Assembly (NCBI RefSeq): GCF_000158195.2
Contig: NZ_GL987988.1
Coordinates: 143,371 to 207,370, forward strand
DNA: 64,000 nucleotides
From: Fusobacterium mortiferum ATCC 9817
GTDB taxonomy: Bacteria > Fusobacteriota > Fusobacteriia > Fusobacteriales > Fusobacteriaceae
Direction: 5' to 3'
Positions 15,679 to 26,616 of the stretch are shown piece after piece. The notes under the pieces are model-generated. The model worked only from the letters and a program-made list of their open reading frames with translations, was not told the origin of the DNA and made no database searches. How positions within the stretch are numbered: position 1 is the first letter of the stretch; every line of letters starts with the position of its first letter. Made by a program: the position numbers and the translations under genes.

Positions 15679-18041
15679 ATGAAAGGAAAAGTGAAAAAAT
15701 ATATTAGAAAAAGAGCGTGGTTTGGATTAACAATATTGCTTTTTTTTTATGGTTTTATCTGTAGTTTCATTAATTATAGTTAGAGGAAAAATTTTAGATA
15801 ATGTACAATTAATGGGAGAAGAAGTAGCAGAACATTTGTTAGTAAAAGAAAATGAAAAAATAGAAAATTATGATATGTTTGTTAGAACTGCAAGTATATG
15901 GTTGGATGATCAAATTAAAAAGAATAGAACCGAAAAAGAGTTAAGAGAATGGATGAAAAATTATACTGATTATATTAATCAAGAACTAAATACAAAGAAA
16001 GTAGAAGTATATGCAGCTATAAATAAGAAAATAATAGGTGCAACTTATTGGGAAGGGGATGAAACTTTTGATGTAGATAAAGCTGAATGGTATAATTTAG
16101 CTATTCTAGCTAATGGAAATGTTATATATACAGATATCTATCGAGATGTTAGAACAGGTGAAATAGGATTTACAGTAGCCAAAAAAATAAATGAAAAGAA
16201 TGATATTTTAGCTGTTGATATATATTTAGATGAGTTATCAGAGAAAGAGGAGATTAGTGAATTACCTGTAGGAAGTTCTTATTATCTTTGTGATGTAAAA
16301 GGAAATATAATTTATAGTATACATGAAAATAAAAATAGTGAAGCAGAGATAAAAGTATATATTCAAAAAGTATTAGAAGAAATTTTAGAAGGGAAACATG
16401 ATGTTGCTGATTCTTTTACTATTGATATGCAAGGTAAAAAAAGAGGAGTTTATTATTCACTGTCTAAAAATGGATGGATATCTGTACTTACTATACCTTA
16501 TAGTACTCTTTTAAGTGAAGTAAAAGAATTATACCATTTTTATATAGGTATTTTTATTCTTTTTGTAATAGTAGGGATAATAGTCTATTATAGAGATATA
16601 TGTTTAAATAAAAAAATAGAGGAAACAAATGAGGCTGTAAGAATTTTAGGAAATTCATATTATGCAATTTATCGTATTGATTTTAAAAAAGAAAAATATT
16701 TTATGTTAAAAGGTTCCGGATATATGAAGGAATTATTGTCTCAAGTGGGAAATTATCAAGTGTTTTTAGATATATTACTTGATGTAATAGAATTAGAAGC
16801 AAGAGAAGAATTTCAAAAGGTATTTTCAATAGAAAGCATAAGAGATTTAGTAAAAAGAAGAATTAGAGATTTTGGTGGAGATTTTAAGAGAAAATTTGGA
16901 AATGAATATAGATGGGTAAATGTAAGAGTACTTTATGATGAATCTTTAAGTATTAATGAAGTTATTTTATGTTTTAAAGAGATTAATGATGAAAAAAAAC
17001 AACAATTAGAACATATTGAATTATTAAAAGATTCATTGAATACTATGGAGAAAAATATGGAATCAAGAAATATATTTTTTTCAAATATGTCACATGATAT
17101 GAGAACTCCTTTAAATGGAATAATAGGATTATCTGAATTAGCAAAATCCCATATAAATAATCCAAATGAAGTGGCAAGGTATTTAGAAAAAATTAATAGT
17201 TCAAGTAAACAATTATTAAACTTAATAAACGATATTTTAGATTTATCAAAAGCTGATTTTGGAAAATATGAATTAAATAGAGAAGAATTTTTATTGAAAG
17301 AAAGCATAGAAGAAAGTTTAATATTATTTGAAGTTGATGCTAAAAAAATGCAAAAAGATTTTGAAGTAATATATAAGATTAAACATAATCATGTTATAGG
17401 AGATTTTAATAAGATACGTCAAATTTTAAATAATATTATTTCTAATGCTTTTAAATATACAAGAGTTGGAGATAAAATAAGTTTAACAATAGAAGAGATA
17501 AAAAGAGATATATATTCTAATTTTCGTTTTGAAATAAAAGATACTGGTTTTGGAATGACTAAGGAGTTTTTGGAGAGGGTATTTCTTCCTTTTGAAAGAG
17601 AAACAAGAAAAAAAGAAATGAAAGAAGAGATAATAGAAGAAAAAAATTAGAAGATATAGATTTATGTGGGAAAAAATATTACTTGTAGAAGATAATGAAT
17701 TGAATTGTGAAATAGCTCATGATTTATTAACTCTTACTAAAGCACAAGTAATAGTAGCAAATAATGGAGAAGAAGCAGTAAAAATTTTTAAAAATTCTAA
17801 GATAGGAGAAATAAATCTTATATTAATGGATATTCAGATGCCAATTATGGATGGATATATGGCAACTAAGGTTATAAGAGAATTAGAAAGAGAGGATTCT
17901 AAAAATATAGAGATTATAGCAATGTCTGCCAATACTTTTTTGGATGATATTCAAAAGGCTAAAAACTGTGGAATGAATGACCATATTCCCAAGCCAATTG
18001 ATATAAAAAAACTAATGAATATTTTAAAAAAATATAATTAA
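15679..18041 (+). pseudogene. Decayed hybrid histidine kinase / response regulator (two frameshifts and a missing ATP-lid)
   Basis: The natural start is the ATG at 15679 (MKGKVKKYIRKRAWFGLTILL). That frame stops at once after a nine-T tract (15740-15748). With one T fewer it would join the long frame that begins at 15749, rebuilding a clean membrane anchor. That frame (to 17650) encodes a dCache-like sensor, a second helix, a PAS-like stretch and the H-box SHDMRTPLN. Its ATP-binding domain breaks off after DTGFGMTKEFLERVFLPF, lacking the G2 box. The frame stops at an A7 tract (17640-17646). A shift there would read LEDIDLCGKKILLVEDNELN into a receiver domain (17664-18041) with Asp in LILMDIQMP. 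So this was one hybrid kinase gene, now broken at three points. Confidence 0.8.
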
Positions 18042-18045
18042 AAAT

Positions 18046-18086
18046 AGGGAGCTATTATGATACAAAATCATTTTAGCTCCCTTTAT
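18046..18086 (+). terminator. Terminator after the broken kinase
   Basis: AGGGAGCTA pairs with TAGCTCCCT around a 19-base loop and is followed by a short T-rich tract. Confidence 0.6.
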
Positions 18087-18108
18087 TCTGCAAAAATTTA
18101 AAAAACTA

Positions 18109-18137
18109 TTGACAAAAAATGAAAAATGTTATATATT
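18109..18137 (+). promoter_or_regulatory. Promoter of hrcA-grpE-dnaK
   Basis: TTGACA at 18109-18114 and TATATT at 18132-18137 are 17 bases apart. The expected start near 18144 lies just before the CIRCE operator, so HrcA bound there would block initiation. Confidence 0.8.
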
Positions 18138-18150
18138 TACATTATAAGAA

Positions 18151-18177
18151 TTAGCACTCTTGATAAATGAGTGCTAA
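18151..18177. promoter_or_regulatory. CIRCE operator (HrcA binding site)
   Basis: TTAGCACTC and GAGTGCTAA are separated by nine bases, a perfect match to the known CIRCE consensus. It lies between the promoter and hrcA, so the operon should be repressed by HrcA and induced by heat or unfolded protein. Confidence 0.97.
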
Positions 18178-18193
18178 CAAAAAGGTGATAAAG

Positions 18194-19222
18194 ATGTCTA
18201 TAACAGAGAGAGAAAAACTCGTATTAAATGCTATAGTAAACTATTATCTTAATTTTGGTGATACTATAGGATCTAGGACATTGGTAAAAAAATATGGAAT
18301 TGACCTTTCGTCAGCAACTATCAGAAATGTAATGGCTGATTTGGAAGATATGGGATTTATAGCTAAGACTCATACATCTTCTGGAAGAATACCTACTGAT
18401 AAAGGATATAAATATTATCTTGATGAACTTTTAAAAGTTGAAAAACTTACAAAGCAGGAGAGAGAAAATATAGAATTAGCCTATGAAAATCGTGTAAATG
18501 AGTTAGATATGTTATTACAACAAACTTCTACACTACTTTCAAAATTGACTACTTATGCAGGAATCGCTATGGAACCAGCAGTAATGATAGAGAGAGTAAA
18601 AAAAATAGAGTTGGTCCATATAGATAATCTTATGATAGTAGCTATAATTGTTTTAGAAAATAGATCTGTAAGGACTAAAAAGTTAATTTTGAAAGAACCT
18701 ATTACTAAAGAGGAATTACAAGAATTAGCTGAAGAGATAAATGAAAGATTGAAGTTAGAGGAATTGACTCAAACAGATATAGAGGATTACATAATAGGAA
18801 AGAAAAAACTTATTCCTAAAGTGGCACAGCATTATGAAGAGGATGGAAAACTATTTATTAATAATGTACCAAGTATATTTAGAGATAAACATGTTAATGA
18901 GGTTTCAGAAGCTCTAGAACTTTTCAATCAAAGAAAAGATATCAGAGGAATATTTGAACATATAATAAATACAAGAAATACTACTGATGGTAGAGTAGAG
19001 GTAGTATTTGGAGATGAGTTAGGAATAAGAGGTCTAGAGGATTATAGTTTTGTGTATTCAACTTATAGTATAGGAGATTCACAAGGAGTAATTGGAGTAA
19101 TAGGACCTAAGAGAATGGCTTACTCTAAGACAATGGGACTTATAAAATATGTAACTCAAGAGGTTAATAAAGTAATAAATCAAAATCAGATTGAGAGAAA
19201 GGAAGAAATCGATGAAAGATAA
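18194..19222 (+). CDS. hrcA: Heat-inducible transcription repressor HrcA
   Basis: The ATG at 18194 (MSITEREKLVLNAIVNYYL) is chosen because AAGGTG lies at 18182-18187; an upstream in-frame ATG at 18167 falls inside CIRCE. The 342-residue protein has an N-terminal winged helix (SSATIRNVMADLEDMGFI) followed by the GAF-like effector region. HrcA binds CIRCE and needs GroE for activity in other bacteria. The gene overlaps grpE by 11 bases. No groESL lies in the window. Confidence 0.97.
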   Translation: MSITEREKLVLNAIVNYYLNFGDTIGSRTLVKKYGIDLSSATIRNVMADLEDMGFIAKTHTSSGRIPTDKGYKYYLDELLKVEKLTKQERENIELAYENRVNELDMLLQQTSTLLSKLTTYAGIAMEPAVMIERVKKIELVHIDNLMIVAIIVLENRSVRTKKLILKEPITKEELQELAEEINERLKLEELTQTDIEDYIIGKKKLIPKVAQHYEEDGKLFINNVPSIFRDKHVNEVSEALELFNQRKDIRGIFEHIINTRNTTDGRVEVVFGDELGIRGLEDYSFVYSTYSIGDSQGVIGVIGPKRMAYSKTMGLIKYVTQEVNKVINQNQIERKEEIDER

Positions 19223-19808
19223 GATAAAAGAGATGTTTGGGAAAAAAGAAGAAGAGAAAAAAGAGTGTGGATGTGGACCAGAATGTGAGTGCTCTTGTAA
19301 AGATGAAGATACAAAAGTAGAAGAGACAAAGCAAGAAGGTATATTAGCAAAAAAAGATGAAGAAATTGGAAAATTACAAGCAGAAGTAGAAGATTGGAAA
19401 CAATCATATCTAAGGAAACAAGCTGAATTTCAAAACTTTACAAAAAGAAAAGAAAAAGAGATGGAAGAGCTTAGAAAATTTGCTTCTGAAAAGATAATAA
19501 CTAAACTATTAGATGGATTAGACAACTTAGAAAGAGCAATAACAGCTTCTTCTGCTACAAAAGATTTTGATGGACTGGTAAAAGGTGTGGATATGATACT
19601 AGGACAATTAAAAGGAATTATGGAGTCTGAAGGAGTAGAGGAAATAAAGGCTGAGGGGAAATATGACCCAGTATTCCACCATGCTGTAATGGTAGAGGAT
19701 AATCCAGAATTTGAAGATGACCACATTGTATTAGAGCTTCAAAAAGGATATACAATGAAAGGTAAAGTAATCAGACCATCAATGGTTAAAGTTTGTAAAA
19801 GAGGATAA
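19212..19808 (+). CDS. grpE: Nucleotide exchange factor GrpE with a cysteine-rich N-terminus
   Basis: The ATG at 19212 follows AAAGGAAG inside the end of hrcA. The 198-residue protein has the long coiled coil (residues about 45-85) and the C-terminal beta domain ending MVKVCKRG, typical of GrpE, the release factor for ADP on DnaK. Unusually, residues 19-29 hold five cysteines in CGCGPECECSC, flanked by Lys/Glu runs. That density suggests metal binding or redox sensitivity and is not part of the classic GrpE fold. Confidence 0.95.
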   Translation: MKDKIKEMFGKKEEEKKECGCGPECECSCKDEDTKVEETKQEGILAKKDEEIGKLQAEVEDWKQSYLRKQAEFQNFTKRKEKEMEELRKFASEKIITKLLDGLDNLERAITASSATKDFDGLVKGVDMILGQLKGIMESEGVEEIKAEGKYDPVFHHAVMVEDNPEFEDDHIVLELQKGYTMKGKVIRPSMVKVCKRG

Positions 19809-19858
19809 TTAATAATATAGTAAATAAAAATTTTTATATAAATTGAAGAGTATTTTAG

Positions 19859-21691
<1,833 letters not shown>

Positions 21692-21721
21692 TAAAAATAT
21701 AAAAATAGAGTTCTAACATAA

Positions 21722-21765
21722 AAGATAGAAGGGGAGATGGGGTTATACCCCTCTTCCCTTATCTT
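21722..21765 (+). other. Strong GC-rich hairpin after dnaK without a T-run
   Basis: AAGATAGAAGGGGAGATGGGG and CCCCTCTTCCCTTATCTT form a long stem with a very short loop and a small internal bulge. No T-tract follows, so it is not a classic terminator. It may stabilise the 3' end of the dnaK message or lower read-through into the epimerase gene. Confidence 0.6.
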
Positions 21766-21791
21766 AAATTATAGGGAGGATAGGAGATAAA

Positions 21792-22664
21792 ATGGAATTA
21801 AGATTAAATAATGGATTATTAGAAGTCAGATTAGAAAGTTTTGGAGCAGAATTAGTAGGACTTAGAGATTTAGAAAATAATAGAGAGTATATGTGGCAAA
21901 AGGACTCAAAATTCTGGGCTAAATGTTCTCCTATATTATTTCCTTTTGTTGGAGCTATAAAGGATAATAGATATTTTTATGCTGGAAAAGAATATCAGAT
22001 AACTACAAAACATGGATTTGCTAGAGATTATGAATTTAAAGTAAGTTCTCAAGATGATACAAGCATTGAATTTTTATTTGAAAGTAATGAAGAAACATTA
22101 AAAATTTATCCTTTTAATTTTAAACTTTATTTAAAGTATATCTTAAATGGAAAAAAATTAAGAATGGAGTATAGAGTTGAAAATTTAGGAGATAAAAAGA
22201 TGTATTTCTCTTTAGGAGCTCACCCAGCATTTGCCACTCCTGTAGGAGAAAATATTGATTATTCAGATTATTATATAGAGTTTGAAAAGGAAGAGAGTGG
22301 TGAAGTAAAAGTTTTAAATGGAGCTTTAATAAATTCTAAAAAAGTAGAGAAAGTTTTTGAAGGAAAGAAACTTGTATTAACAAAGGATAGATTTAAAAAT
22401 GATGCTCTAATAATAGAGAATCCAAACTCTTATAAAGTAAATTTAAAAAATGATAAGACTAAATACAATGTTAACTTCACTTATGAAGGATTTAAATATA
22501 TAGCTTTCTGGAATATGGTAGGATCAGAATATGTATGTTTAGAACCTTGGTGTGGTATATCTGATTATGATAATTGCAGTGGAAATATTGAAGAGAAAAA
22601 TGGAATAGAAACTCTTGAAGCGAAAGAGAAATTTATAAGAAAAATAGAAATAGAAATTCTTTAA
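21792..22664 (+). CDS. Aldose 1-epimerase family protein (LacX/GalM-like)
   Basis: The 290-residue protein has the beta-sandwich pattern of the galactose mutarotase superfamily. Visible features are an early WQKDSKFWAKCSPILFPFVG segment, KHGFARD holding a conserved His, AHPAF with a second His, and EPWCGISD near residue 255. The length fits the shorter LacX/YihR-type members rather than classic GalM. Members interconvert anomers of free sugars or sugar phosphates. GGAGG precedes the ATG. Its place between dnaK and dnaJ is odd and suggests no functional link to chaperones. Confidence 0.85.
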   Translation: MELRLNNGLLEVRLESFGAELVGLRDLENNREYMWQKDSKFWAKCSPILFPFVGAIKDNRYFYAGKEYQITTKHGFARDYEFKVSSQDDTSIEFLFESNEETLKIYPFNFKLYLKYILNGKKLRMEYRVENLGDKKMYFSLGAHPAFATPVGENIDYSDYYIEFEKEESGEVKVLNGALINSKKVEKVFEGKKLVLTKDRFKNDALIIENPNSYKVNLKNDKTKYNVNFTYEGFKYIAFWNMVGSEYVCLEPWCGISDYDNCSGNIEEKNGIETLEAKEKFIRKIEIEIL

Positions 22665-22729
22665 TTTTAAAATTTATGATATAATAAATGGGAATGTGTA
22701 GAGATTTTTAGAGAAGGAGAGAATATTAA

Positions 22730-23911
22730 ATGGCAGAAAAAAGAGATTATTATGAAGTTCTAGGAATATCTAAAGGGGCTTCAGAAGATGAGATAAAAAA
22801 AGCATATAGAAAAGCAGCCATGAAATACCACCCTGATAAATTTAGTAATGCAAGTGATAAAGAAAAAAAAGAAGCTGAAGAAAAATTTAAAGAGGTAAAT
22901 GAAGCTTATCAAATTTTATCAGATGCACAAAAGAGAGCTCAGTATGATCAATTTGGACATGCAGCCTTTGAGCAAGGAGCTGGTGGATTCGGAGGAGGAT
23001 TCAATGGCTTTGGTGGAGGAGCTGGAGGCTTTGAAGATATATTCAGTTCATTCTTTGGTGGAGGAGGTTCTGGATTTGGTGGATTCGGAGGAGGATTTGG
23101 TGGTTCTTCGAGAAGAAGCTATGTAGAGCCTGGAAGAGATTTAAGATATCAAGTAGAATTAACTCTTGAAGAGGTAGCAACTGGAGTAGAAAAAACTTTA
23201 AAATATAAAAGAAATGGAAAATGTAAGAGCTGTGATGGAACAGGAGCAGAGTCTGGAAGCTCTATGAAAACTTGTCCAAAGTGTAATGGTAGAGGTTATG
23301 TAGAGGTAACTCAAAGAACTATATTAGGAAATATGGTAAGTCAAATGGAATGTGATGAGTGCCATGGAAAAGGAAAAGTACCTGAGAAGAAATGTAAATC
23401 TTGTGGTGGAACAGGAATAGCTAGAGAAACAGTAGAGAAAAAAGTAAAAATTCCAGCAGGGGTAGAAACAGGACAAAAATTAAGATTAGAAGGTATGGGA
23501 GAAGCTAGTGAAACTGGTGGACCAAATGGAGATTTATATGTAATAATAAGAGTAAAAGAGCATGCTATCTTTGAAAGAGATGAGATGGATATCATGTGCG
23601 AAATACCAATTAAATTTACTACTGCAGCACTAGGTGGAGAAGTAGAAGTACCTACTTTAAAAGGTAAAAAAACTATAAAAATCCCAGCAGGAACTCAAAC
23701 AGGTAAGAGCTTTAGAATGAGAGGAGAAGGATTACCTGCTCTAAGAGGTTCTATAGTAGGAGATGAAATAGTAAAAGTAGTAGTAGAAACTCCAATAGAC
23801 TTAAATGAAGAACAACAAAAATTATTGAGAGCTTTTGAAGATAGTTTAAAAGAAAAAAATTATAAAAAGCATAAAACATGGTTAGATAAAGTTAAATCAT
23901 TTTTTAAATAG
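22730..23911 (+). CDS. dnaJ: Chaperone DnaJ (Hsp40)
   Basis: The 393-residue protein has the J domain with HPD (YHPDKF near residue 36) and a Gly/Phe-rich stretch to about residue 130. Four zinc-binding CxxCxGxG repeats follow ([32 protein letters not shown]), then the C-terminal substrate domain. AAGGAGAG precedes the ATG. No second CIRCE was found upstream, so its heat control may come from read-through past the hairpin and the epimerase gene. Confidence 0.97.
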   Translation: MAEKRDYYEVLGISKGASEDEIKKAYRKAAMKYHPDKFSNASDKEKKEAEEKFKEVNEAYQILSDAQKRAQYDQFGHAAFEQGAGGFGGGFNGFGGGAGGFEDIFSSFFGGGGSGFGGFGGGFGGSSRRSYVEPGRDLRYQVELTLEEVATGVEKTLKYKRNGKCKSCDGTGAESGSSMKTCPKCNGRGYVEVTQRTILGNMVSQMECDECHGKGKVPEKKCKSCGGTGIARETVEKKVKIPAGVETGQKLRLEGMGEASETGGPNGDLYVIIRVKEHAIFERDEMDIMCEIPIKFTTAALGGEVEVPTLKGKKTIKIPAGTQTGKSFRMRGEGLPALRGSIVGDEIVKVVVETPIDLNEEQQKLLRAFEDSLKEKNYKKHKTWLDKVKSFFK

Positions 23912-23912
23912 T

Positions 23913-23941
23913 TTGAAAAATAGATTGTTTTGTGGTATACT
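23913..23941 (+). promoter_or_regulatory. Promoter of yajC
   Basis: TTGAAA at 23913-23918 and TATACT at 23936-23941 are separated by 17 bases, directly after dnaJ. Confidence 0.7.
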
Positions 23942-23977
23942 AAGGAGAAGAAAATTTTTGTCAGAGGGGGATAAATA

Positions 23978-24250
23978 ATGGAACAACTATTAGGAAAATA
24001 CGGTGGGATGATACTTACTTTTGCTATATGGATAGCAGTATTTTATTTCCTATTAATATTACCAAATAAGAAAAAACAAAAGAAACAGCAAGAGATGTTA
24101 GACTCTATAAAAGAGGGGTCTGAAGTTATAACTGTTGGTGGAATAAAAGGAACAGTAGTGGCAGTATTAGGAGATTATGTAGAAGTAAGAGTAGATAAAG
24201 GAGTAAAAATTACTTTTAGAAAATCTGCTATATCAACAGTATTACAATAA
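23978..24250 (+). CDS. yajC: Preprotein translocase subunit YajC
   Basis: The 90-residue protein has one membrane helix (residues about 11-29, ending LILPNKKKQKKQQ) and a small cytosolic beta domain with EVITVGGIKGTVV. That layout defines YajC, an accessory of the SecDF complex. It stands alone between its own promoter and terminator; secD and secF are not in the window. Confidence 0.95.
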   Translation: MEQLLGKYGGMILTFAIWIAVFYFLLILPNKKKQKKQQEMLDSIKEGSEVITVGGIKGTVVAVLGDYVEVRVDKGVKITFRKSAISTVLQ

Positions 24251-24265
24251 TATAAAAAAGTTTTA

Positions 24266-24303
24266 GGAGGGTTTAAGGAAACAATTTCCTACCCTCTTTT
24301 TTC
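24266..24303 (+). terminator. Terminator after yajC
   Basis: GAGGGTTTAAGGAAA pairs with TTTCCTACCCTC, with small mismatches, around a CAA loop, followed by TTTTTTC. Confidence 0.85.
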
Positions 24304-24366
24304 TTAATATGTTGGTTATCTTTAAGTTAATAGTAGCCTAAATATTTATAAGAGATGGAGAGGTTA

Positions 24367-25374
24367 ATGAAAAGAGTTTTAATATTATTTCTAATTATTG
24401 GAAGTATTTGTTTTGGAGGAACGATTAGTTCTGTCAGTGAAAAGGGAAGTAAACTCTCTTTTATATTTACTGGAAGTAATAAGTCAGCCTATCAGATAAA
24501 CTATGATTCATATAATAGACTTATATTTATAGAGTTTCCAGGAAGTAATCTTTCAACTAAGATAAATGATAAAAACTATACTTCAAAGTATGTAGAGGAT
24601 TTTTCTACAGTGAATTATGGAAATTCAGTAGGTTTTTTTATAAAATTAAATAAAAATATATCCTATTCAACATCCTTTAGTGGAAATGACTTTGTATTTT
24701 ATTTTAATGATAAAAGTACTAAGAAGCAATATACTATAGCTATTGATGCTGGACATGGAGGAAAGGATCCTGGAGCTATAGGATATAAGAAATATTATGA
24801 AAAAACAATTGCTCTTTCAGTGGCTAGATATTTAAGAGATGAGTTAAAAAAAGATTTTAACGTGGTTATGACTAGAGATAGTGATGTATTTGTGACTTTA
24901 GGAGAAAGACCAAGAATAGCTAATAGGGCCAAGGCAGATATGTTTATAAGTATACATGTAAACTCAGCTGTGAAAAATACTCTTACTGGGACAGAGGTAT
25001 TCTATTTTTCTAAAAAATCTTCCCCTTATGCTGAGAGAATAGCTGCTTTTGAAAACAGTGTTGGGGATAAATATGGAGAAAAAACTAATAATATAGTACA
25101 GATAATGGGAGAACTAGCTTATAAGAAAAATCAAGAGATATCAATAGGTTTTGCTAAAAAGACATCCTCAGCATTAGCTAAAGCTATGGGAATGAAAGAT
25201 AGAGGAATACATGGAGCAAATTTTGCTGTACTGAGAGGATTTAATGGTCCTGGAGTATTAATAGAATTAGGATTTATAAATAATAGTGATGATATAAAAA
25301 AATTAACAAGTTCAACTTCTCAAAAGAAAATGGCTCAAGAGATAGCTAAAATGGTAAGAGAAAATTTTTATTAG
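24367..25374 (+). CDS. Secreted N-acetylmuramoyl-L-alanine amidase (Amidase_3)
   Basis: The ATG at 24367 is preferred because GGAGAGG sits at 24358-24363. The 335-residue protein starts with a signal peptide (MKRVLILFLIIGSICFGG). A beta-rich domain of about 100 residues resembling AMIN follows, then the zinc amidase domain. That domain has IDAGHGGKDPGAIG near residue 127, a Glu in YYEKT, SIHVNS and the catalytic VLIELGF. It cleaves the lactyl-peptide amide bond of peptidoglycan in the periplasm, as in daughter-cell separation. A GerMN protein follows 15 bases later and may share its operon. Confidence 0.92.
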   Translation: MKRVLILFLIIGSICFGGTISSVSEKGSKLSFIFTGSNKSAYQINYDSYNRLIFIEFPGSNLSTKINDKNYTSKYVEDFSTVNYGNSVGFFIKLNKNISYSTSFSGNDFVFYFNDKSTKKQYTIAIDAGHGGKDPGAIGYKKYYEKTIALSVARYLRDELKKDFNVVMTRDSDVFVTLGERPRIANRAKADMFISIHVNSAVKNTLTGTEVFYFSKKSSPYAERIAAFENSVGDKYGEKTNNIVQIMGELAYKKNQEISIGFAKKTSSALAKAMGMKDRGIHGANFAVLRGFNGPGVLIELGFINNSDDIKKLTSSTSQKKMAQEIAKMVRENFY

Positions 25375-25389
25375 AAAGAGGTGTGGCTT

Positions 25390-25926
25390 TTGAATAAAAA
25401 ATTAATAGCAGTTGTTTGTATAATTTGGGGAATAGTTATAGTAAGTGGTGTAATGTTTTTTCAAATGAGAAGCTCTTCAAAAAAGATAAATATAATAGAG
25501 ATAACTAATAAAGAAAAAGTAGTTACTGAAGAAGGAAAAGTAGAAAAAATAAATTTCTATGTAGTTTCAGATAATGTAGATAAGTTATTAAGAAAAGAAA
25601 AGGAGATTCCACTCTATATAAAACCAAAGGATAAAATAAGAAAAATTGTTCAAGTAAGTATGGAAAATTTATGGGAGAGTAAGATTTTAAAAACTTCTCA
25701 AATAGAGATAGGAAATATCTTTATAAAAGGTGATATGCTCTATATAGATGTAGATGCTAATATGTTGGAGCTAAAAGTAGAGAATAGAAAAAATTTGTTA
25801 GCAATATACTCTATAGTAAATAGTGTTACAGAGATAGGAAATATCAGAAAAATAAAGTTTTTAATAGATGGTAAAGAGGAAACAGGAAGTTTCTCAAAAA
25901 TTTATACAAGAAATACAAATATTTAA
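25390..25926 (+). CDS. Membrane-anchored GerMN domain protein
   Basis: The likely start is TTG at 25390, six bases after AAAGAGGTG; the GTG at 25381 lies inside that site. The 178-residue protein has an N-terminal anchor (LIAVVCIIWGIVIVSGVMFF) and an extracytoplasmic domain. That domain has the GerMN pattern: a strand-rich core, then LLAIYSIVNSVTEIGNIRKIKFLIDG. GerMN domains occur in spore germination and cell-wall-associated proteins. The organism type here does not sporulate, and the upstream amidase suggests a role in envelope maintenance. Function is otherwise unknown. Confidence 0.75.
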   Translation: MNKKLIAVVCIIWGIVIVSGVMFFQMRSSSKKINIIEITNKEKVVTEEGKVEKINFYVVSDNVDKLLRKEKEIPLYIKPKDKIRKIVQVSMENLWESKILKTSQIEIGNIFIKGDMLYIDVDANMLELKVENRKNLLAIYSIVNSVTEIGNIRKIKFLIDGKEETGSFSKIYTRNTNI

Positions 25927-25932
25927 TGTGTG

Positions 25933-26036
25933 ATGGAAAATAAACAGATTAATTTTATTAGAGAGAATATCTAAATATGATATAATGTAGAAAAGGATTT
26001 AGATATAAATAATCTGGATTATTTTCCATTTTTTTA
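25933..26036 (+). promoter_or_regulatory. Large inverted repeat with a -10 element in its loop, ending in a T-run
   Basis: ATGGAAAATAAACAGATT (25933-25950) pairs with AATCTGGATTATTTTCCAT (26011-26029). An inner pair, ATATCTAAAT (25967-25976) with ATTTAGATAT (25997-26006), continues the stem. A run of T follows at 26028-26035. It can act as terminator for the GerMN gene. TATAAT at 25981-25986 lies in the apical loop and may drive yqeK with a transcript that lacks the left arm. The -35 is poor. Confidence 0.55.
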
Positions 26037-26046
26037 AGGAGGGAAA

Positions 26047-26613
26047 ATGTTAGAAAAATTGAGAGAGATGGTTAAAGAAAGAGTAACTGAGAAAAGATAT
26101 ATACATACTTTAGGAGTAGAGGAAAAAGCTGTGGAGCTAGCTAAAAAATATGGTGTGAATGAAGAAAAAGCTAGAGTAGCAGCAATTTTACATGATATAG
26201 CTAAAAGTGTAGAAGTTGGAAAATTAGAAGAGGTGTGTAGAAAATATTTTGCAGATGAATTAACTGAAGAAGATATAAAGATAACTGAAATATTACATGG
26301 ATTTGTAGGCTATATAATAGTAAAAGAAGAGTTAAAAATAGAAGATAAAGAGATTTTAGAAGCTATAAAATATCATACAATAGGCAAAAAAGGATTATCT
26401 AAGCTTAGTAGAATAATATATATAGCTGATGGAATAGAAAAAAATAGAGATTATCCAAATGTAAAAAAAATAAGAGAGATAGTTGATAAGGATTTAGATG
26501 AGGGGATTATCTATGAGATTGATAAGAAGATAGAATATTTAGAGAGTATTGGTGGAAAAATACATAGAAATACTTTAGAGATGAGAGATTGGTTAAAAAG
26601 CTTGAGGAGGTAA
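26047..26613 (+). CDS. yqeK: YqeK-type HD-domain hydrolase (Ap4A hydrolase family)
   Basis: The 188-residue protein has HD-superfamily metal ligands in order: a His in YIHTLGVE, ILHDIAK near residue 48, a His in ILHGFVG, and YHTIGK, with a final D in IADGIE. Size and motif order match YqeK, which splits diadenosine tetraphosphate symmetrically to ADP. GGAGG precedes the ATG. It is followed after three bases by rnr, so the two are co-transcribed. The usual neighbours nadD and rsfS are not present here. Confidence 0.9.
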   Translation: MLEKLREMVKERVTEKRYIHTLGVEEKAVELAKKYGVNEEKARVAAILHDIAKSVEVGKLEEVCRKYFADELTEEDIKITEILHGFVGYIIVKEELKIEDKEILEAIKYHTIGKKGLSKLSRIIYIADGIEKNRDYPNVKKIREIVDKDLDEGIIYEIDKKIEYLESIGGKIHRNTLEMRDWLKSLRR

Positions 26614-26616
26614 ATT

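Noticed and set aside
18167-18193. Upstream in-frame ATG for hrcA at 18167
   Set aside because: It lies inside the right arm of CIRCE and has no ribosome binding site; ATG 18194 has AAGGTG at a good distance.
23041-23110. Tandem-repeat-like DNA in dnaJ
   Set aside because: It encodes the normal Gly/Phe linker of DnaJ, not a mobile or regulatory repeat.
22899-23126. Second-frame reading of 75 residues inside dnaJ
   Set aside because: It is a by-product of the Gly/Phe-rich repeats of dnaJ and has no ribosome binding site.
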